Of a stretch of 64,000 nucleotides of DNA, positions 1 to 8,703 are shown piece after piece; position 1 is the first letter of the stretch, and the number at the start of each line of letters is the position of its first letter. Source of the stretch: Zipacnadum sp036504235 (GTDB taxonomy: Bacteria > Armatimonadota > Zipacnadia > Zipacnadales > Zipacnadaceae); assembly GCA_036504235.1 (NCBI GenBank), contig DASXVN010000019.1, positions 90,471-154,470 of the forward strand, in the 5' to 3' direction. The notes below the pieces were generated by a model. The model was given only the letters and a program-made list of their open reading frames with translations, was not told the origin of the DNA and did not search any database. Position numbers and translations under genes: made by a program.

Positions 1-24
1 CCCGCCTTCCTCGAGGGAGGCGGG
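1..24 (-). terminator. Probable gyrA transcription terminator hairpin
   Basis: A 10-bp stem (1-10 against 15-24, one G-T wobble) closes a TCGA loop about 30 bp beyond the gyrA stop. Any U-tract on the minus strand would lie outside the window, so rho-independent termination cannot be confirmed. Confidence 0.5.
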
Positions 25-53
25 GCAGTGGATACTCCCAGTCGCCGACCCGC

Positions 54-2663
54 CTACTCCTCGGCGTCCTCCTCTAGCTCCTCTTCGAGTTCCTCCTCCA
101 CGTCTTCCCCCAGGTCCTCGCCGAGGGCCTCGTTCAGGGCTTCGTCGAAGTCCTCGTCGCCCTCCAGGTCGGGGGCGGAGGCGGTGGGGATGTCCTCGGG
201 TCTGGGCTTCACTATCTTCGCGAGCGCCACTACGTTCTGGCCCTCGGTGGGGCGGACTACCCAGACGCCCTGGGCATTGCGGCCGGTTTCGCGGATGCCC
301 TCTACCGGGACGCGGATGAGCACGCCGCTGGAAGTCAGGCACATGATCTCGTCGTCCGGCTCCACCACCAGCACGCCGGCCAGTTGGCCCGTCTTCTCGG
401 TGACGTTGAGCGTGAGGACGCCCTGAGTGGGCCGGCCCTTGCGGGGGTACTCGCGGAGCGCGGTGCGCTTACCCAGGCCGTTCTCGCTGACCACCAGCAG
501 GTCGCGCTCGTCCTCGGGGTTGACCACGGCCATGCCGATGATCGCGTCACCGGGGCGCAAGCGCAGGGCCGTCACGCCGGCGGCGTTGCGGCCCATGGGG
601 CGGACCTGGCTCTCGCTGAAGCGGGCCGACTTGCCCTCGCGGGTGCACATGATGATGTCCTTGTTGCCATCGGTCCAGGCCACCCAGTTGAGCCGGTCGC
701 CCTTGTGCAGGCTAATGGCGATGAGGCCCTTGGCCCGCAGGGCGGTGTCGTATTGGCTGAGCGCGGTCTTCTTGATCATGCCCTGTTCGGTGACCATGAC
801 CAGGTAGCCGCCCTGGGCGAAGTTGCGCACCGGAATCTGGGCGGTGATCTGCTCGTCCTGCTCGACCGGGACCAGGTTGACGATGGGCGTGCCCCGGGCG
901 ATGCGGCTGGCCATCGGCACCTGCCAGGCCTTGAGCTGGTAGGCGTGGCCCTTGTCGGTGAGGCAGATGATCAGGTCGTGGGTGTTGGCCACGAACAGGT
1001 CCTGGACATCGTCCTCTTCCTTGGTGTTGAGCGCGAGGATGCCCTTGCCGCCGCGGCGCTGCACGCGATAGGTGTCCATCGGCATGCGCTTGATGTAGCC
1101 GTCGCGGGTGATGGTGACGGTCATGGCCTCGCGGGCGATGAGGTCCTCGGTGCTGATGTCGCCGACTTCCTCGTTGATGATGAGGGTGCGGCGGTCGTCG
1201 CCCAGGTGCTTGCGCAGGGCGGCCAGCTCGTCCTTGATGACCTGGGTCTTGTGGTTCTCGTCGCCCAGGATGAGCTCGTACTCGGCGATGTCGGTGAGCA
1301 GTTGGTTCTGCTCCTTGACTAGCTCGTCGCGGGAGAGCCGGGTGAGCCGGGCGAGCTGCATGTTGAGGATGTGCTCAGCCTGGATCTCCGAGAAGCTGAA
1401 CTCACGCATCAGGCCGTCGCGGGCCTCGACGCGGTTCTGGCTGGCGCGGATCAGGGCGATGATCTCATCAATGATGTCCAGGGCGCGCAGCAGCCCCTCG
1501 ACGATGTGCAACCGGTCCTGCGCCTGCTTGAGCAGGAACTCGGTACGGCGGGTGACCACAATGCGCCGGTGCCGGAGGAACTCGGTGATAAGGTCCTTGA
1601 TGTTGCACATACGCGGGACGATGACCCCGCCGGGACCGGGGACCAGGGCCAGCATGTTGGCGCCGAAGCTGGTCCGCATCAGGGTGTGCTTATACAGTTG
1701 ATTGAGCGTGACCTGCGGGTTGGCGTCACGTTTGAGCTCGATGACGACGCGCATCCCGTTGCGGTCCGACTCGTCGCGCAGGTCGGAAATGCCCTCCAGC
1801 TTGGACTTGTCCACCAGACTGGCGATCTGCTTGAGCAGCGCCGACTTGGAGATCTGGTAGGGAAGCTGGGAGACGAGGATCGCGTTGCGGCCGCGCTCCA
1901 GCGGCTCGATGACCGCCCGGGCCTGCATGATGATGGAGCCGCGCCCGGTGAGGAAGTAGTTGCGGATCCCCTTGGAGCCCAAGATGATCCCGGCGGTCGG
2001 GAAGTCCGGGCCGGGAATGAAGCGCAGCATGGCCTCCGGCGTCAACTCCGGGTCGTCGAGCAGCGCCACGGCAGCGTTCAGCACCTCGCCGAGGTTGTGG
2101 GGCGGGATGTTGGTGGCGTAGCCGACGGCGATGCCGGAGGAGCCGTTGCAGATCAGGTTGGGGAAGGCCCCGGGCAGGACGACCGGCTCCATGTTCTTCT
2201 CGTCATAGGTGGGCTGGAAGTCAACCGTGTCGCGGTCGAGGTCTTCCAGCATGGTCATGGCGTACTCGGACAGACGCGCCTCGGTGTAGCGGGCGGCGCC
2301 GGCGGGATCGCCATCCACCGACCCGAAGTTGCCCTGCGGGTCCACCATCTGGTAGCGGGCGTTGAAATCCTGCCCCATGCGCACCAGGGCGTCATAGATG
2401 GAGGCGTCACCGTGCGGATGGTAGGTCTTCATCGTCTCGCCGACGATGGCCATGGACTTGGCATGAGCGCGATCCGGGGTGAGGCCCTCCTCGTTCATGG
2501 CCACGAGAATGCGGCGCTGGGAAGGCTTGAGGCCGTCGCGTACATCGGGCAAGGCCCGCGCCATGATGGTGCTCATGGCGAACTGCATGTACGAGGTGGC
2601 CATCTCCTCCTGGAGCGAAATGGGCTCGATGTGCCCGATATTGTTGGGCGATTGCGTATCCAT
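54..2663 (-). CDS. gyrA: DNA gyrase subunit A
   Basis: This is the breakage-reunion subunit of DNA gyrase, which with GyrB introduces negative supercoils using ATP. The 869-residue protein has the usual length. The winged-helix/tower region carries the catalytic tyrosine Y126 in AARYTEARL. The quinolone pocket reads HPHGDASIYD (83-92), so the residue equivalent to E. coli Ser83 is alanine (A87), as in mycobacteria. The C-terminal beta-pinwheel has a canonical GyrA box QRRGGKG, which separates it from ParC, and the protein ends in a very acidic tail. The ATG is preceded by GGGAG at suitable spacing. It lies downstream of gyrB in the same orientation, separated by a glycosyltransferase gene. 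Confidence 0.98.
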   Translation of the reverse strand: MDTQSPNNIGHIEPISLQEEMATSYMQFAMSTIMARALPDVRDGLKPSQRRILVAMNEEGLTPDRAHAKSMAIVGETMKTYHPHGDASIYDALVRMGQDFNARYQMVDPQGNFGSVDGDPAGAARYTEARLSEYAMTMLEDLDRDTVDFQPTYDEKNMEPVVLPGAFPNLICNGSSGIAVGYATNIPPHNLGEVLNAAVALLDDPELTPEAMLRFIPGPDFPTAGIILGSKGIRNYFLTGRGSIIMQARAVIEPLERGRNAILVSQLPYQISKSALLKQIASLVDKSKLEGISDLRDESDRNGMRVVIELKRDANPQVTLNQLYKHTLMRTSFGANMLALVPGPGGVIVPRMCNIKDLITEFLRHRRIVVTRRTEFLLKQAQDRLHIVEGLLRALDIIDEIIALIRASQNRVEARDGLMREFSFSEIQAEHILNMQLARLTRLSRDELVKEQNQLLTDIAEYELILGDENHKTQVIKDELAALRKHLGDDRRTLIINEEVGDISTEDLIAREAMTVTITRDGYIKRMPMDTYRVQRRGGKGILALNTKEEDDVQDLFVANTHDLIICLTDKGHAYQLKAWQVPMASRIARGTPIVNLVPVEQDEQITAQIPVRNFAQGGYLVMVTEQGMIKKTALSQYDTALRAKGLIAISLHKGDRLNWVAWTDGNKDIIMCTREGKSARFSESQVRPMGRNAAGVTALRLRPGDAIIGMAVVNPEDERDLLVVSENGLGKRTALREYPRKGRPTQGVLTLNVTEKTGQLAGVLVVEPDDEIMCLTSSGVLIRVPVEGIRETGRNAQGVWVVRPTEGQNVVALAKIVKPRPEDIPTASAPDLEGDEDFDEALNEALGEDLGEDVEEELEEELEEDAEE

Positions 2664-2721
2664 ACTTGTCTCCCGTCTAGTGTGCTGCGTCTGGTGCGTC
2701 CGCGCCCGCGCGCTGCTCGCG

Positions 2722-3663
2722 CTAGGCGCTTAGGTCCCGCCGCCGGTGCGGCTGGGGGAGGCGATGCAACAGGCGATCCAAGCCGGTCAGCCTCAGCCCG
2801 CTCTTGGCCAGGAACCGCCCCGCGATGCCCAGGTAGACCAGGCCGTTGACCCAAAATCGCTGACTCGGCGCATAGTGCTTGCGGTACATCTTGAACATGC
2901 CCCGGTGGAACTCGCGCAACTGCCGCAGGGTGAGCAGCCCCATGGTCGCTCCCCCGTAGTGGATGACCTCGGCCTCCGCGAGCACCCAGGTCTCCCAGCC
3001 CGCCGCCTTCACCCGCCAGTTGAACTCCAGGTCGGAGAAGTTCGGCGGGAAGCTCTGGTCGAACGGCCCGACCTGTTCGTAGCATTCGCGTCGGAGCAGG
3101 TAGCAGGTCGTCCCCACGGAGTCGGCCGGCCGCGTGCAACTGTAGTCGAAATCGCTGGCATAATAGCGTCCGGTCAGCTTATTGCCGGGCAGCCAGCGGT
3201 GCATATCCAGCGACTGGGCAATCGCCGCGGCCAGGTCGGGGAACTGGCGGACGGTCGGCTGCACGCTGCGGTCCGGATTGATGATCCGGGGCGTGGCCAC
3301 GCCCGCCTCCGGGTGCGCCCGCAGGAAGGCGACGGTGCGGTCGATCGCCCCCGGCAGCAGCTTAGTGTCATCGTTGAGCAGCAGCAGCAGCTCGCCGCGG
3401 GCCGCCGCGACGCCCTGGTTGTTGGTCACGGTCCAGGAGGCCGGCGCCGCGTTGCGCAGCACCGTGACCTCCGGAAAGCGCTCCTCGACCATCTCCGGCG
3501 TCCCGTCGGTCGAGGCGTCGTCCACGACGAGGACCTCGTAGGGCGTCTCCCGCACGGTGTCCCGGAGCGACTCCAGGCACTCGGCCAGCATCGCCTGGCG
3601 ATTGCGGCTGGCGATGATGACGGAAAGCTCCGGCACCGGTGTTGTCTGTTGCGGTTCAGTCAT
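2722..3663 (-). CDS. Family 2 glycosyltransferase (rhamnosyltransferase-like)
   Basis: This 313-residue GT-A fold enzyme would transfer a sugar from a nucleotide donor during cell-surface polysaccharide or glycolipid synthesis. It shows the opening strand SVIIASRNRQ, the nucleotide-binding DDASTDGT, an NDDTKLLPG segment in the DxD position, and NFSDLEFNWRVKAAGWE, which resembles the acceptor-side ED motif of rhamnosyltransferase-type GT2 proteins. The frame stays open upstream, but that part encodes low-complexity sequence from intergenic repeats. I therefore start at the ATG before TEPQQTTP, although no good ribosome binding site is visible. It sits between gyrB and gyrA, which is unusual; the acceptor is unknown. 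Confidence 0.85.
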   Translation of the reverse strand: MTEPQQTTPVPELSVIIASRNRQAMLAECLESLRDTVRETPYEVLVVDDASTDGTPEMVEERFPEVTVLRNAAPASWTVTNNQGVAAARGELLLLLNDDTKLLPGAIDRTVAFLRAHPEAGVATPRIINPDRSVQPTVRQFPDLAAAIAQSLDMHRWLPGNKLTGRYYASDFDYSCTRPADSVGTTCYLLRRECYEQVGPFDQSFPPNFSDLEFNWRVKAAGWETWVLAEAEVIHYGGATMGLLTLRQLREFHRGMFKMYRKHYAPSQRFWVNGLVYLGIAGRFLAKSGLRLTGLDRLLHRLPQPHRRRDLSA

Positions 3664-3940
3664 AGGGCTACGGAGTCCGGCCGTTTCCGCGTAGGGGCGG
3701 CGGTTACCACCGCCGCCCGCGTGGGCCGCCAAGGATTCGTATAGTCTCAGCCACTCGGCTGGCCACCGTAGAGCGCTTCGGCGCGGGCGGCAGACGTAGC
3801 TGCCGCATCTACAACGACAAAGGCAACGGCTACACCGGCGAGACGCCGGTGCCACTGACGGCAACGGCCCACGGCCGGCGGGGGACCCTTCGACAGGCTC
3901 AGGGCAGGCAGTAGCCCCCGCCCTACAGTACGGCAACGGC
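3664..3940. repeat. Intergenic palindromic repeat cluster between gyrB and the glycosyltransferase
   Basis: This gene-free stretch is built from repeats. A 10-bp hairpin with a TACC loop lies at 3695-3718. Three words recur in inverted orientation near 16.75 kb: a 20-mer at 3832-3851 (same as 16740-16759), a 20-mer at 3885-3904 (16797-16816) containing the core CGACAGGCTC, and a 19-mer at 3913-3931 (16769-16787). Spurious frames through it read ...CPEPVEG... and ...LSLSKG..., peptides familiar as translations of dispersed repeats in environmental genomes. No protein is supported here. Confidence 0.85.
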
Positions 3941-5905
3941 CTAGGCCCACAGGTCGAGATTCTCGACGCTCCGGGCGTGGTTGGCAATGTAGTTGCGGCG
4001 CGGCTCGACCTGGTCGCCCATCAGAATGGAGATGATGCGGTCGGCTTCCTCCGCCTCTTCCACCATCACCTGGCGCATGACGCGCTTCTCCGGGGCCATG
4101 GTGGTCTCGGCCAAGTCGCCGGCGTCCATCTCGGCCAGACCCTTGAACCGGAAGACGGTGGTGTTGCGCCGCTTCAGGCTTCCCAGCAGCGTCTCCAGTT
4201 CCTTGTCGTTGAGCGCGTAGTAGGTGTCGCGCCCCGACTTGACGCGGAACAGAGGCGGCTGGGCGATGTACAGGTGCCCCTCCTCAATGAGCGGCCGCAT
4301 GTAGCGGAAGAAGAAAGTCAGGATCAGAGTGCGAATATGCGACCCGTCTACGTCCGCGTCGGCCATGATGATGATGCGGTGGTAGCGCAGCTTGCTGAGA
4401 TCAAACTGGGTGCTGGACTCGGCGCCGTTCTCCGCTTCGCCATTGCCATTGGTGTACATGGCGATGCCGGTGCCCAGCGCCGTGATCATCGCGGTGATTT
4501 CATAGTTGTCGAGAATCCGGTCGAGGCGGTTCTTCTCCACGTTGATGATGACGCCGCGCAGAGGCAAGATCGCCTGGTAGCGACCGTCCCGCGCCTGCTT
4601 GGCGTTGCCGCCGGCCGAGTCGCCCTCAACCAGGAACAACTCACTGTCCGCGGCGTTGCGGCTGGAGCAGTCGGCCAGCTTGCCGGGCATCCCGGCGCTG
4701 GTCAGCGCGGTCTTGCGAGTGGCCTCCGCCGCCCGCCGGGCCGCGTCGTTGGCGCGGGCCGACAGCTCGGCGTTCTTGACGATGCGCCGGGCTACGTTGG
4801 GGTTTTCCTGGAGAAACTCGCTGAGCGTCTCGTAGACCATCGAGTAAACCAGACCCTCGATCTCGCCGTTGCCCAGCTTGGTCTTGGTCTGACCCTCGAA
4901 CTGCGGGTGCAGCAGCTTGACGGAGATGACGGCCGTCATCCCCTCGCGCACCTCGTTGCCGGTGAAGTTGCGCTGCTTCTCCTTGCGGATGCCGCTGCTG
5001 AGCGCGTAGGTGTTGATGGCGCGCGTCACCGCGGTCTTAAAGCCGGAGAGATGGGTGCCGCCCTCCGTGGTATGGATGGCGTTGGCATACGAGACGATGT
5101 TCTCGTGGATGGAGTCGTTGTACTGCAGGGCGAGCTGAATCTCGACATCGTCCGCCTCTTTTTGCAGGTAGATCGGCTTGTGCACGACTTCCTTGCCCTC
5201 GTTGAGGTACTCCACGTAGGCCCGGATGCCGCCGGAAAAATGAAACTCCTCCTCGAGCGGCTCCTCGGGGCGCTCGTCGCGCAGGAGGATGCGGACGCCG
5301 CCGGCCAGGAAGGCCAGCTCGCGCAGGCGCTGGGCGACCGTCGCGAATTCAAAGCGGGCCTCCTCGAAGATCTCCGGATCGGGCTTGAAGGCGGTGCGGG
5401 TGCCATGGCCCTTGGCCTTGCCGATCTCCTTGACCGGAGCGTCGGGCAGGCCGCGCTGGTAGCGCTGGGTGAAAACCTTGCCCTCGCGGGTGACCGTGAC
5501 CTCGCACCAGGCGGACAGGGCGTTGGTACAGGAGACGCCGACGCCGTGCAGGCCACCGCTGACCTTGTAGCCGCCGCCGCCGAACTTGCCGCCGGCGTGC
5601 AGCACGGTCATGACGACTTCCAGGGCGGAGCGCTTCTCGTCGGGGTGCATGCCCACGGGGATGCCGCGGCCGTTATCGGTGACCTCGGCCACGTTGTCCG
5701 GCTTGAGCACAACCTCGATGGTATCACAGACCCCGGCGAAGAACTCATCGATGCTGTTGTCAATGACCTCGCTGAGGATGTGGTGCAGGCCGCGCGAGCC
5801 GGTGGAGCCGATGTACATCGCGGGGCGCTTGCGCACGGCTTCGAGGCCCTTGAGGACCTTGATACTAGTAGCGTCATAGATGGGTGCGTCGTTGTTGGCT
5901 GCCAT
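3941..5905 (-). CDS. gyrB: DNA gyrase subunit B
   Basis: This is the ATPase subunit of DNA gyrase. The 654-residue protein has a GHKL ATPase domain (EVIDNSIDE, DNGRGIP, GLHGVGVSCTNALS), a transducer domain, a TOPRIM domain (EGDSAGGNAKQARDGRYQ, then MADADVDGSHIRTL, the Mg-binding DxD) and the conserved C-terminal tail. Its length matches the short GyrB form without the extra proteobacterial insertion. The ATG is preceded by only a weak, distant GGAG. Transcription probably starts about 190 bp upstream at the TTGACC/TATAAT promoter, giving a long leader. gyrA follows on the same strand beyond a glycosyltransferase. Confidence 0.98.
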   Translation of the reverse strand: MAANNDAPIYDATSIKVLKGLEAVRKRPAMYIGSTGSRGLHHILSEVIDNSIDEFFAGVCDTIEVVLKPDNVAEVTDNGRGIPVGMHPDEKRSALEVVMTVLHAGGKFGGGGYKVSGGLHGVGVSCTNALSAWCEVTVTREGKVFTQRYQRGLPDAPVKEIGKAKGHGTRTAFKPDPEIFEEARFEFATVAQRLRELAFLAGGVRILLRDERPEEPLEEEFHFSGGIRAYVEYLNEGKEVVHKPIYLQKEADDVEIQLALQYNDSIHENIVSYANAIHTTEGGTHLSGFKTAVTRAINTYALSSGIRKEKQRNFTGNEVREGMTAVISVKLLHPQFEGQTKTKLGNGEIEGLVYSMVYETLSEFLQENPNVARRIVKNAELSARANDAARRAAEATRKTALTSAGMPGKLADCSSRNAADSELFLVEGDSAGGNAKQARDGRYQAILPLRGVIINVEKNRLDRILDNYEITAMITALGTGIAMYTNGNGEAENGAESSTQFDLSKLRYHRIIIMADADVDGSHIRTLILTFFFRYMRPLIEEGHLYIAQPPLFRVKSGRDTYYALNDKELETLLGSLKRRNTTVFRFKGLAEMDAGDLAETTMAPEKRVMRQVMVEEAEEADRIISILMGDQVEPRRNYIANHARSVENLDLWA

Positions 5906-6101
5906 AAGTTATCCGCAACTCCTGGGAGCGGCTGTGATTGTGGGGAGCCTCGGGACCGTCGTCTCTCGCCGCCTCGGTGACGCGCAGGGCACGAAGAAAA
6001 GTGCGGAAGGAGCCTTGCGGAGGATCACAGAGGAAGGCGCGAAACTGACGTCCGAGGGCGGCTATTTCCCCATCAACTGCCGGTCCATTTTTGCCAGCAA
6101 C
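5906..6101 (-). other. Predicted long 5' leader of gyrB
   Basis: Between the predicted gyrB transcription start (about 6095) and the ATG at 5905 lie about 190 non-coding bases. I recognise no riboswitch signature and no convincing small ORF. The rest of the gene-free block up to ubiE (6131-6345) holds a short inverted repeat around an ATCTTC/GAAGAT core near 6270-6290 and nothing else that I can identify. Confidence 0.45.
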
Positions 6102-6130
6102 ATTATACCAAAAATACCCCTTGCGGTCAA
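6102..6130 (-). promoter_or_regulatory. Sigma-70 promoter for gyrB
   Basis: On the minus strand TTGACC (6125-6130) and a perfect TATAAT (6102-6107) are separated by exactly 17 bp. The match is close to consensus and points at gyrB, the first gene downstream, with a predicted start near 6095. The local sequence is AT-richer than its surroundings. Confidence 0.8.
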
Positions 6131-6345
6131 CTCGCGAAGGCCCGCCGCGACCAGGAAGAACGGGTCGGATGGGGCTAATTTTGCGCAGGTTTCATGGGAT
6201 ATTCTTGTACATAACCGACGGGGCGTAACCGGGGGGAAACCAGCCCGGAAAGCGGGGGTAGGGAATATCTTCCGCCGGGAGAAGATCGCCGGGCAGACGG
6301 CTTTCGCGGGGACCTCTGGGAGCGGCTTTGTGGGGTGCTTCTCTA

Positions 6346-7050
6346 CTACTTCTTCCCCACCAATGCCGTGGCGATCCGCCAGGTCATGTCCTGGCGCGCG
6401 AGGTCCGTGAAGCCCGCGCGCTGCATCTCGGCGGCAACCTCCGCCGCGGGGACGAAGCTGACGATGGAGCGCGGCAGCCAGGCGTAGGCCGCGGCCTCGC
6501 CGCTCACCAGGCGGCCGATCAGCGGCACCAGGTGCTTGATGAAGCAGGCCACCGGGGCGGGCCAGGGCTCCCGGCACATCTCCAGCACCAGCGCCTGGCC
6601 GCCGGGTTGCAGCACCCGGTACGTCTCGCGAATCCCCTGGCGCCAGTCGGCTAGATTGCGCAGGCTGAAGCCGCACAGCACCACGTCAAAGGTCGCGTCC
6701 GGGAAGGGCAGCGCCAGCGCATCGGCGACCACGCAGGAGGCCGGCTGCCCGGCCAGCTTGGCCGGCGCGCGGCGCAGCATGCCCTCCGAGAAGTCCGCCA
6801 GCACCATGCGCTCGACGTCCGGGTGGCGCCGCAGCCACAGCCGCGCCAACTCGCCGGTCCCCGCGCACAGGTCCAGGACCCGGGCCTTCGGCGGCGCCGG
6901 TGCTCCGCTGACCATCCGCTGCCGCCAGCGATTCTCCAGGCCCAGAGTCAGCAGGCGGTTGAGCTGATCGTAGTGGGGGGCGATGCGCTCGAATTGCTCG
7001 TGAATCCAGACCGGGTGCGGGCAAGTTGGGCGGGGGCGGGACTCGGTCAT
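6346..7050 (-). CDS. ubiE: UbiE/MenG-type demethylmenaquinone methyltransferase
   Basis: This class I SAM-dependent methyltransferase of 234 residues would carry out the last C-methylation of menaquinone. SAM-binding motif I is VLDLCAGTGELA, followed by the acidic motif II region and FDVVLCGFSLRNL, typical of UbiE/MenG. The N-terminus HEQFERIAPHYDQLNRLLTLGLENRWR matches the family's FDxIAxxYDxxN signature. Its ATG overlaps the stop of the MoaD-like gene by 4 bp (ATGA), so the two are translationally coupled. No other men genes are visible, so quinone assignment rests on family similarity alone. Confidence 0.85.
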   Translation of the reverse strand: MTESRPRPTCPHPVWIHEQFERIAPHYDQLNRLLTLGLENRWRQRMVSGAPAPPKARVLDLCAGTGELARLWLRRHPDVERMVLADFSEGMLRRAPAKLAGQPASCVVADALALPFPDATFDVVLCGFSLRNLADWRQGIRETYRVLQPGGQALVLEMCREPWPAPVACFIKHLVPLIGRLVSGEAAAYAWLPRSIVSFVPAAEVAAEMQRAGFTDLARQDMTWRIATALVGKK

Positions 7051-7334
7051 GGGCCGGACAAACCGGCGGCCAGGGGCGCGATGAGGGTGAGCTGATCGCC
7101 GTCCTCCACCAGGGTACCCAGGCCCTCCTGGAGGCGGAGCGGGTCGTCGTTCAGGTACAGGGCGGGCTCGCTGAGCAGCGCCCCCTGCGGGTCAAAGAGC
7201 TGATCGCCGAGGTCCGGGTACGCGGCGACCAGCGCCGCCAGGGCCTCGCCGACGGTGTCCCCGGCGGCAGAAACGGTGGCCTGCCCCTCGGCGAACGGCC
7301 GGAGCGGAGCGGAAAGATGAATGGTCAGAGACAT
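7047..7334 (-). CDS. MoaD/ThiS-like beta-grasp protein lacking the C-terminal Gly-Gly
   Basis: This 95-residue protein has the ubiquitin-like sulfur-carrier pattern: beta strand TIHLSAPLRPFAEG, helix TVGEALAALVAAYPDLGDQLFD, then LYLNDDP and a late VEDGDQLTLIAPLAAG strand. Family members use a C-terminal Gly-Gly that is thiocarboxylated. Here the chain ends GLSGP, so the canonical acceptor is absent and standard molybdopterin sulfur transfer is doubtful. AGGAGGG lies seven bases before the ATG. It sits between an MTA/SAH deaminase and ubiE and is coupled to ubiE. It may be a non-conjugating paralogue, or could need proteolytic trimming as some beta-grasp proteins do. Confidence 0.75.
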   Translation of the reverse strand: MSLTIHLSAPLRPFAEGQATVSAAGDTVGEALAALVAAYPDLGDQLFDPQGALLSEPALYLNDDPLRLQEGLGTLVEDGDQLTLIAPLAAGLSGP

Positions 7335-7354
7335 ACGTTGGCCCTCCTGAGGGT

Positions 7355-8650
7355 CTAGGCGGTCAGGCGACGGGCGCTCTCGTTGGCGCGGGCGATGACC
7401 TCGGCCTCGTCCAATTGCGTGAGCCGGCCGTCCCGGTAGAGAATCTTGCCGTGCACCATGGTCAGCTTCACGTCGTCGGCCCGCGCCGCGTAGGCCAGAT
7501 GCGAGACCACGTTGTGCAGCGGCTGCAGGTGCGGCCGCGAGAGGTCCACCAGGATCAGGTCGGCCAGTTTGCCGGGGGTCAGCGTGCCGATCCGGTCCTC
7601 CAGCCCCACCACCCGGGCGGCCTCGCGGGTGGCCAGCGCCAGCACCGTCTCCGCCGGCATGGTCGTGGGGTCGCCGAGCACCGCTTTGTCCAGCAGCCCG
7701 GCCAGCAGGATTTCCTGGAACATGTCGAGGTTGTTGTTGGAAGCGCAGCCGTCCGTGCCCAGGCCGACCACCGCGCCCGCCGCGAGCAGCCGCGAGACCG
7801 GGGCAAAACCGGAGGCCAGCTTGAGATTGCTGCCGGGGCAATGCGCCACGCCCACGCGCTTTTCCGCGAGAATCTCGAAGTCGTGGTCGGTCAGATGCAC
7901 GCAATGCGCCGCGGTCACCCGGGCCTCAAACAGGCCCAGCCGGTCCAGGCGCTCCACCGGCGTCATCCCGTACTGCGCCAGGCTCTCCTCGACCTCATGC
8001 TGCGTCTCGGACACATGGATGTGGATGGGCACGCCTAACTTCAGCGCCTCCTGCCGCACCTCCCGCAGGATTTCGTCGGTGCAGGTGTAGGGCGCGTGCG
8101 GTCCGAACATGGGATGCAGGCGGGGATACTGCTGCGCCTGGATCTCCAGGACAAAGGCGCGGGCGTCGTCGAGCAGCCGCTCGGGATGAGGCTGAAAGCC
8201 GAGCAGCACCCCGGAGGGACAGCCGCGGATGCCGCCGTCTACCATCGCCCGGGTGGACTCGCGGAAGAAATGGTACATGTCGCAGCAGCATGTCACTCCA
8301 CCGCGCAGCATCTCGGCGATCCCCAGCAGAGTACCCCAGTAGACGTCCTCCGGCAGCAGCTTGGCCTCCAGCGGCCAGATCTTGTCCTCCAGCCAGGACT
8401 TGAGCGGCATGTCGTCGGCATAACCGCGCAGGAGGGTCATGGCGACGTGGGTGTGGGCGTTGACCAGACCGGGCAGCAGCACGCCGCCGGCGCAGTCTAC
8501 CACCGTGGCGTCCGGGGTCGCCGGAGCGGAGTCGGCGGGGCCGGCGTAGACGATCCGCTCGTTCTCGACCACCACCGTTCCCGCATGCACCGGCGTAGCG
8601 CCGGGCTCCATTGTCAGTACCACGGCGTTATCCAGACGGGTCGTCGGCAT
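7355..8650 (-). CDS. mtaD: 5-methylthioadenosine/S-adenosylhomocysteine deaminase family amidohydrolase
   Basis: This 431-residue metal-dependent amidohydrolase of the TrzN/MtaD group probably deaminates S-adenosylhomocysteine or methylthioadenosine to the inosyl compounds. The metal site is complete: NAHTHVAMTLLRG (HxH), HIHVSETQHEVEES, AAHCVHLTDHD and the late aspartate in GLGTDGCASNNNLDMF. The N- and C-terminal parts form the small composite beta domain of the family. I start at the ATG before PTTRLDN because AGGAG sits seven bases upstream. It shares an operon with a SAM-using methyltransferase, which fits removal of SAH product. Related enzymes act on other aminated heterocycles, so the substrate is inferred. 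Confidence 0.88.
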   Translation of the reverse strand: MPTTRLDNAVVLTMEPGATPVHAGTVVVENERIVYAGPADSAPATPDATVVDCAGGVLLPGLVNAHTHVAMTLLRGYADDMPLKSWLEDKIWPLEAKLLPEDVYWGTLLGIAEMLRGGVTCCCDMYHFFRESTRAMVDGGIRGCPSGVLLGFQPHPERLLDDARAFVLEIQAQQYPRLHPMFGPHAPYTCTDEILREVRQEALKLGVPIHIHVSETQHEVEESLAQYGMTPVERLDRLGLFEARVTAAHCVHLTDHDFEILAEKRVGVAHCPGSNLKLASGFAPVSRLLAAGAVVGLGTDGCASNNNLDMFQEILLAGLLDKAVLGDPTTMPAETVLALATREAARVVGLEDRIGTLTPGKLADLILVDLSRPHLQPLHNVVSHLAYAARADDVKLTMVHGKILYRDGRLTQLDEAEVIARANESARRLTA

Positions 8651-8703
8651 GGGCAAGCTCCTGCGGAGAGATTCCAGGAAAGGCGGCTGGGGCTACGGGC
8701 GCG

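Noticed and set aside
54..2849. Long plus-strand open frames opposite gyrA (for example 384-1322 and 1371-2849)
   Set aside because: They mirror gyrA codons in high-GC DNA, have no ribosome sites and show no family features.
3977..5980. A 667-codon open frame opposite gyrB
   Set aside because: It is antisense to a certain gyrB gene; its His/Ala/Val/Gly-rich composition is typical of a high-GC shadow.
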